A stretch of DNA of 8,873 nucleotides from Oscillospiraceae bacterium (lineage in GTDB: Bacteria > Bacillota > Clostridia > Oscillospirales > Acutalibacteraceae): NCBI GenBank assembly GCA_009783605.1, contig WRDE01000065.1, positions 1 through 8,873 on the forward strand, given 5' to 3'. Positions 6,149 through 8,873 of this stretch are shown here, piece after piece. A model generated the notes under the pieces. That model ran no database searches, had not been told where the DNA came from, and saw only the letters and a list, made by a program, of their open reading frames with translations. The first letter of the stretch is position 1. Every line of letters starts with the position of its first letter. Position numbers and translations under genes: made by a program.

Positions 6149-7459
6149 ATGGACAACGCGCAGTATGAAAAACGCATGGCGTGGTTCCGGGAGGCCCGGT
6201 TCGGGATGTTCATCCATTACGGGCTGTATGCCATCGCCGCCCGGGGGGAATGGGTAAAAAGCAACGAGCAGATCAGCACCGCGGATTATCAAAAATATTT
6301 CGACGCCTTTACCGCGGTGGATTATGATCCCCGGGAATGGGCGCGGCTCTGTAAAGCGGCCGGCATGAAATACGCCGTCCTCACGGCCAAACACCATGAC
6401 GGCTTCTGTCTGTTCGATTCGGCACTGACCGATTATAAATCCACCAACGCGCCCTGTAAACGGGATCTCATCCGGGAATATGTGGACGCCTTCCGGGCGG
6501 AGGGGCTGGGGGTTGGGCTGTATTACTCTCTGATCGATTGGCATCATGAGGATTATCCCCATTATCAACACCCCACCCATCCTATGCGGGAAAAAGAGGA
6601 ATACAAAGACAAAGAGCATAATTTCGACCGGTATCTGGAATATATGCACGGGCAGATCAGGGAGCTGTGTACCAATTACGGCCAGATTGATCTGTTCTGG
6701 TTCGATTTTTCTTACGGCGAGATGAGCGGCGAAAAATGGCGGGCTACCGAGTTGGTCAACATGATCCGCTCCTACCAGCCGGATGTGATCATGGACAACC
6801 GGATGGAGGTCAGCGGCTCCGGTTTCGGCTCGTTGGTCACCGGCAACCGGACGGTATATTCGGGGGATTATGTCTCTCCGGAGATGATGATCCCGCCGAA
6901 ACCTATTGTGGATCACGAGGGCAATCCGGTCTATTGGGAGAGCTGCCTGACGATCAACAATAACTGGGGATACGCCGCGTTCGACTACGATTACAAAGCG
7001 CCGGAAACGGTCATCCGGTTTTTGGTGGAATGCGTCAGCAAGGGGGGCAACCTGTTGCTGAATGTCGCGCCCGACGCCCGCGGCAATATGCCGGAGCAGG
7101 CCTGGGAGATCTTGGAAGATGTCGGTTTTTGGCTGGGGCCAAACGGCGAGGGTGTGTACGGGTGCGGGTATGCCGGGAATATTGAGACCCCGGAAGGCTG
7201 TATGGCGACGTCTGACGGAAAAAATATCTATCTCCACATCTTCGCGCAGACACCGGGACCGGCTTTTATCAAGGGGATCAAACGGGAGGATATCCAGATG
7301 GCGACGCTGCTGTATTCCGGCGCCGAGCTGTTCCCGGTACGCACCTTCGTCACCGAAAATTATCCGGAATATGTTTTCTTCGCCTATGGCCCGAATCCGC
7401 ATTTCAGCTATCCGCTGCCGGATCCGCTGGGGATTGTTATTAAGATTGCATTGAAATAA
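6149..7459 (+). CDS. Alpha-L-fucosidase, glycoside hydrolase family 29
   Basis: This enzyme hydrolyses terminal alpha-L-fucose from oligosaccharides with retention of configuration. The 436-residue protein begins with the family's WFREARFGMFIHYGLY (12-27) and contains KHHDGF (81-86), a substrate-binding signature. FWFDF (183-187) is next, with Asp186 expected as the nucleophile. WES (263-265) offers Glu264 as one possible acid/base, though that residue is poorly conserved in GH29 and is not assigned with confidence. NLLLNVAPDARG (301-312) closes the (beta/alpha)8 barrel, and a beta-rich domain (about 340-436) follows. No signal peptide is present, so it works in the cytoplasm on imported glycans. 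ATG 6149 has GAAGGAG nine bases upstream. The subfamily (broad, or alpha-1,3/4-specific) cannot be decided here. No clear promoter was found in the 45 bases after the preceding terminator. Confidence 0.92.
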   Translation: MDNAQYEKRMAWFREARFGMFIHYGLYAIAARGEWVKSNEQISTADYQKYFDAFTAVDYDPREWARLCKAAGMKYAVLTAKHHDGFCLFDSALTDYKSTNAPCKRDLIREYVDAFRAEGLGVGLYYSLIDWHHEDYPHYQHPTHPMREKEEYKDKEHNFDRYLEYMHGQIRELCTNYGQIDLFWFDFSYGEMSGEKWRATELVNMIRSYQPDVIMDNRMEVSGSGFGSLVTGNRTVYSGDYVSPEMMIPPKPIVDHEGNPVYWESCLTINNNWGYAAFDYDYKAPETVIRFLVECVSKGGNLLLNVAPDARGNMPEQAWEILEDVGFWLGPNGEGVYGCGYAGNIETPEGCMATSDGKNIYLHIFAQTPGPAFIKGIKREDIQMATLLYSGAELFPVRTFVTENYPEYVFFAYGPNPHFSYPLPDPLGIVIKIALK

Positions 7460-7512
7460 ATGGGAAAAGACGGAACAGAGTTTCGCCCGGCGCAGGCCGG
7501 AACGGTGGATAA

Positions 7513-7531
7513 TTTGACTTTATTCGTCAAA
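7513..7531. promoter_or_regulatory. Dyad TTTGAC-N7-GTCAAA, possible promoter/operator
   Basis: A perfect 6-base inverted repeat with a 7-base AT-rich spacer. Its left arm includes TTGACT, a good -35 hexamer, and TATCAA 16 bases further on (7536-7541) could be a weak -10 box. It may be an operator, a weak hairpin after the fucosidase gene, or chance. Confidence 0.25.
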
Positions 7532-7689
7532 ATTTTATCAAAGTTTCAATGGGCTGTTCCCGAAAACCCGGAATCGGCATGATTCACTGTCACCGGGGGC
7601 AATACCACTATATAAAGCGCATGGCTGCGACGGTTTGGTACAAGGTCTTGTGGCCGCGGCCTTTCTTTATCGGACAAATAGCATGGAAC

Positions 7690-7741
7690 GGGCGGCTTGA
7701 AGGAGGGGGTATCAAGATGGTGACCCCTTTGGAAACCGCCC
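7690..7741 (+). promoter_or_regulatory. Hairpin covering the Shine-Dalgarno of a small ORF
   Basis: GGGCGG (7690-7695) pairs with CCGCCC (7736-7741). Inside it, AGGGGGT (7704-7710) pairs with ACCCCTT (7723-7729), with one G-T wobble and an interior loop between the two stems. The inner stem takes in part of the AAGGAGG site (7700-7706) and leaves the ATG at 7717 in the loop. No T-run follows directly, so it is not a typical terminator. Confidence 0.3.
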
Positions 7742-7833
7742 TTATCTATTACATTGTGGATTTTTTTTGTACAAAATGCTATTATATAAATGTCATAAAG
7801 CGGCGCCGGAAACTTTGTAGGATTGCCGTATAG
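7717..7833 (+). CDS. Doubtful 38-codon ORF with a hydrophobic segment and basic tail
   Basis: A near-perfect AAGGAGG (7700-7706) sits ten bases before ATG 7717, and the frame ends with TAG at 7831. The peptide starts MVTPLETALIYYIVDFF and ends with a basic KRRRK cluster. The general shape, a short hydrophobic segment then positive charge, recalls small membrane peptides such as type I toxins, but the segment is interrupted by Asp, Lys and Cys and no family is recognised. The frame stays open upstream to 7549, without a good start there. It may well be non-coding. Confidence 0.22.
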   Translation: MVTPLETALIYYIVDFFCTKCYYINVIKRRRKLCRIAV

Positions 7834-7859
7834 ATTTAAATACGCGTATGTGGTATAGT
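7831..7859 (+). promoter_or_regulatory. Putative promoter of the ABC ATPase with a palindrome in its spacer
   Basis: TATAGT (7854-7859), preceded by TGG, forms an extended -10 element, with a weak -35 box TAGATT (7831-7836) 17 bases upstream. The spacer holds the perfect palindrome ATACGCGTAT (7840-7849), a position where a repressor would block polymerase. Transcription would begin near 7866, leaving a leader of about 71 bases. Confidence 0.45.
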
Positions 7860-7936
7860 GTGTAGGAATGTGAGGCGCTATGGGTTTCTGTATCCACAGC
7901 AGCCCGGGCCTTAGAAAAACACTGGGAGGAACCTGT

Positions 7937-8873
7937 ATGGCCAGCTTATTGCTGAAAGGAATCTACAAAAAATACCCCGGCGGGGTTATCGCGGTTTCGG
8001 ATTTTAACCTCGAAATCAAGGACAAGGAATTCATCATCTTGGTCGGCCCGTCCGGCTGCGGCAAGACCACCACCCTGCGGATGATCGCCGGGCTGGAGGA
8101 GATCACCGAGGGCGAATGCTTCATCGGCGACCGGATCGTCAACGACGTGGCGCCGAAGGACCGGGATATCGCGATGGTGTTCCAGAACTACGCGCTGTAT
8201 CCGCATATGTCGGTGTTCGACAACATGGCTTTCGGCCTGAAGCTCCGGAAAACCCCGAAGGACGAGATCCGGCGCCGCGTTGAAGAAGCCGCCCGTATCC
8301 TCGATATCGCCCATTTACTTGACCGGAAGCCGAAGGCCCTCTCCGGCGGCCAGCGGCAGCGTGTCGCGCTGGGGCGCGCCATCGTCCGGGAACCCAAAGT
8401 GTTCCTGTTGGACGAACCGCTCTCCAACCTTGACGCCAAGCTGCGGGCACAGATGAGGACCGAGCTGGCCAAGCTGCACGCCAAATTGGGCACCACCTTC
8501 ATCTACGTCACCCACGACCAGACCGAAGCGATGACGATGGGCGACCGGATCGTGGTCATGAAGGACGGCTTTATCCAGCAGGTGGACAGCCCGCAGACAT
8601 TGTATTCCCTCCCGGTCAATATGTTTGTGGCCGGCTTCATCGGCAGCCCGATGATGAACTTTGTGGATTCCAAGCTGCTGAAAAAAGACGGCGTATTCTA
8701 TGTGGAATTCGGCACCGAAGACACCAAATCCACCCGCGGCACCAAATACCAGATCCCGCTGCCGGCCGAGAAAAACAAGGACGGCGTGCTGGACGCGTAT
8801 GTGGATAAAGAGATCATCATGGGCATCCGTCCGGAGGACGTCCACGATGAAGCGCGTCTGTTGGAAGAATTCT
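7937..8873 (+). CDS. ugpC: UgpC/MsmK/MalK-type sugar ABC transporter ATPase (3' end outside window)
   Basis: This is the cytoplasmic ATP-hydrolysing subunit of a CUT1-type importer for oligosaccharides or glycerol phosphate; 312 codons are visible and the frame is open at the right edge. In order it shows Walker A GPSGCGKT (37-44), Q-loop Gln83, signature LSGGQ (135-139), Walker B FLLDEP (156-161) with Glu160, the D-loop at SNLDA (163-167), and H-loop His193. After about residue 235 comes the beta-rich regulatory (TOBE-like) domain typical of MalK relatives, including GIRPEDV near 296-302. Family members are about 360-380 residues, so a short C-terminal part is missing. ATG 7937 is supported by GGGAGGA (7924-7930) six bases upstream. 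No permease or binding protein precedes it. In Firmicutes such solitary ATPases can serve several sugar importers, so the substrate cannot be inferred from sequence. Confidence 0.95.
   Translation, partial: MASLLLKGIYKKYPGGVIAVSDFNLEIKDKEFIILVGPSGCGKTTTLRMIAGLEEITEGECFIGDRIVNDVAPKDRDIAMVFQNYALYPHMSVFDNMAFGLKLRKTPKDEIRRRVEEAARILDIAHLLDRKPKALSGGQRQRVALGRAIVREPKVFLLDEPLSNLDAKLRAQMRTELAKLHAKLGTTFIYVTHDQTEAMTMGDRIVVMKDGFIQQVDSPQTLYSLPVNMFVAGFIGSPMMNFVDSKLLKKDGVFYVEFGTEDTKSTRGTKYQIPLPAEKNKDGVLDAYVDKEIIMGIRPEDVHDEARLLEEF

Larger units (their letters stand above)
7460..7936. other. 477-base intergenic region between fucosidase and ABC ATPase
   Basis: No convincing gene is seen, apart from a doubtful 38-codon ORF. 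The region is more AT-rich in its second half. It contains a GC hairpin without a T-run (7487-7500), a TTTGAC/GTCAAA dyad, a larger hairpin over a Shine-Dalgarno, a run of eight T (7761-7768), and a promoter for the ABC ATPase. No clear terminator for the fucosidase gene and no tRNA-like or known riboswitch pattern was recognised. Confidence 0.6.

Noticed and set aside
6119..7402. Long minus-strand open frame of 427 codons opposite the fucosidase gene
   Set aside because: It mirrors the GH29 gene, whose protein has clear family motifs and a good ribosome site. The antisense product has no recognisable family and is explained by GC-rich codon bias.
7487..7500. CCGGC-GCAG-GCCGG hairpin as a fucosidase terminator
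   Set aside because: The stem is only five bases and no T-run follows, so it does not meet the requirements of a rho-independent terminator.
8315..8845. Minus-strand open frames opposite the ABC ATPase
   Set aside because: The + strand encodes all ABC ATPase motifs in order; the antisense frames are His/Asp-rich shadows.
1..8873. Polyproline stalling motifs making the neighbouring genes EF-P dependent
   Set aside because: Several PP pairs occur but no PPP run was seen in the encoded proteins, so no special link to efp is supported.

Overview
The window looks like chromosomal DNA from a moderately GC-rich member of the Clostridia, probably an Oscillospiraceae/Ruminococcaceae-like gut anaerobe. 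This is inferred from four things: a small acidic zinc-ribbon protein of the clostridial CD1247 type, purine-rich AGGAGG ribosome binding sites, an EF-P with the PGKG loop, and a cytoplasmic GH29 fucosidase near a shared-type sugar ABC ATPase. All convincing genes lie on the + strand. No rRNA, tRNA, CRISPR array, transposase or phage gene was seen.

Layout. (1) Bases 1-3543 hold the 3' part of a very large gene, at least 1180 codons and open at the left edge. It joins an Lgt-like membrane domain (prolipoprotein diacylglyceryl transferase fold) to an extra transmembrane helix and an ectodomain of about 920 residues, which opens with FTP/PepSY-like propeptide modules but has no visible protease. 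(2) After a 28-base gap comes a 421-aa major facilitator transporter with a TTG start. Its last codons are supplied by a tandem heptamer repeat, (TTGACAR)x4. (3) That repeat also supplies a -35 box for a likely promoter of efp (4897-5454), which ends at a possible terminator. (4) A monocistronic CD1247-type gene (5649-6047) has its own extended -10 promoter and a strong hairpin terminator. (5) A cytoplasmic GH29 alpha-L-fucosidase follows (6149-7459). (6) A 477-base gap holds two dyads, a hairpin over the Shine-Dalgarno of a doubtful 38-codon ORF, and a likely promoter. (7) The gap leads to a UgpC/MsmK-type sugar ABC ATPase that runs off the right edge.

How the genes may work together. The fucosidase and the ATPase fit a carbohydrate theme: oligosaccharides imported by CUT1-type ABC transporters and trimmed inside the cell. 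They are separate transcription units, and no permease or binding protein is visible. efp and the CD1247-type gene are housekeeping-like. The least ordinary item is the Lgt-like fusion, possibly cotranscribed with the MFS gene. Its architecture suggests a membrane enzyme carrying a large surface domain, but its substrate cannot be read from the sequence.
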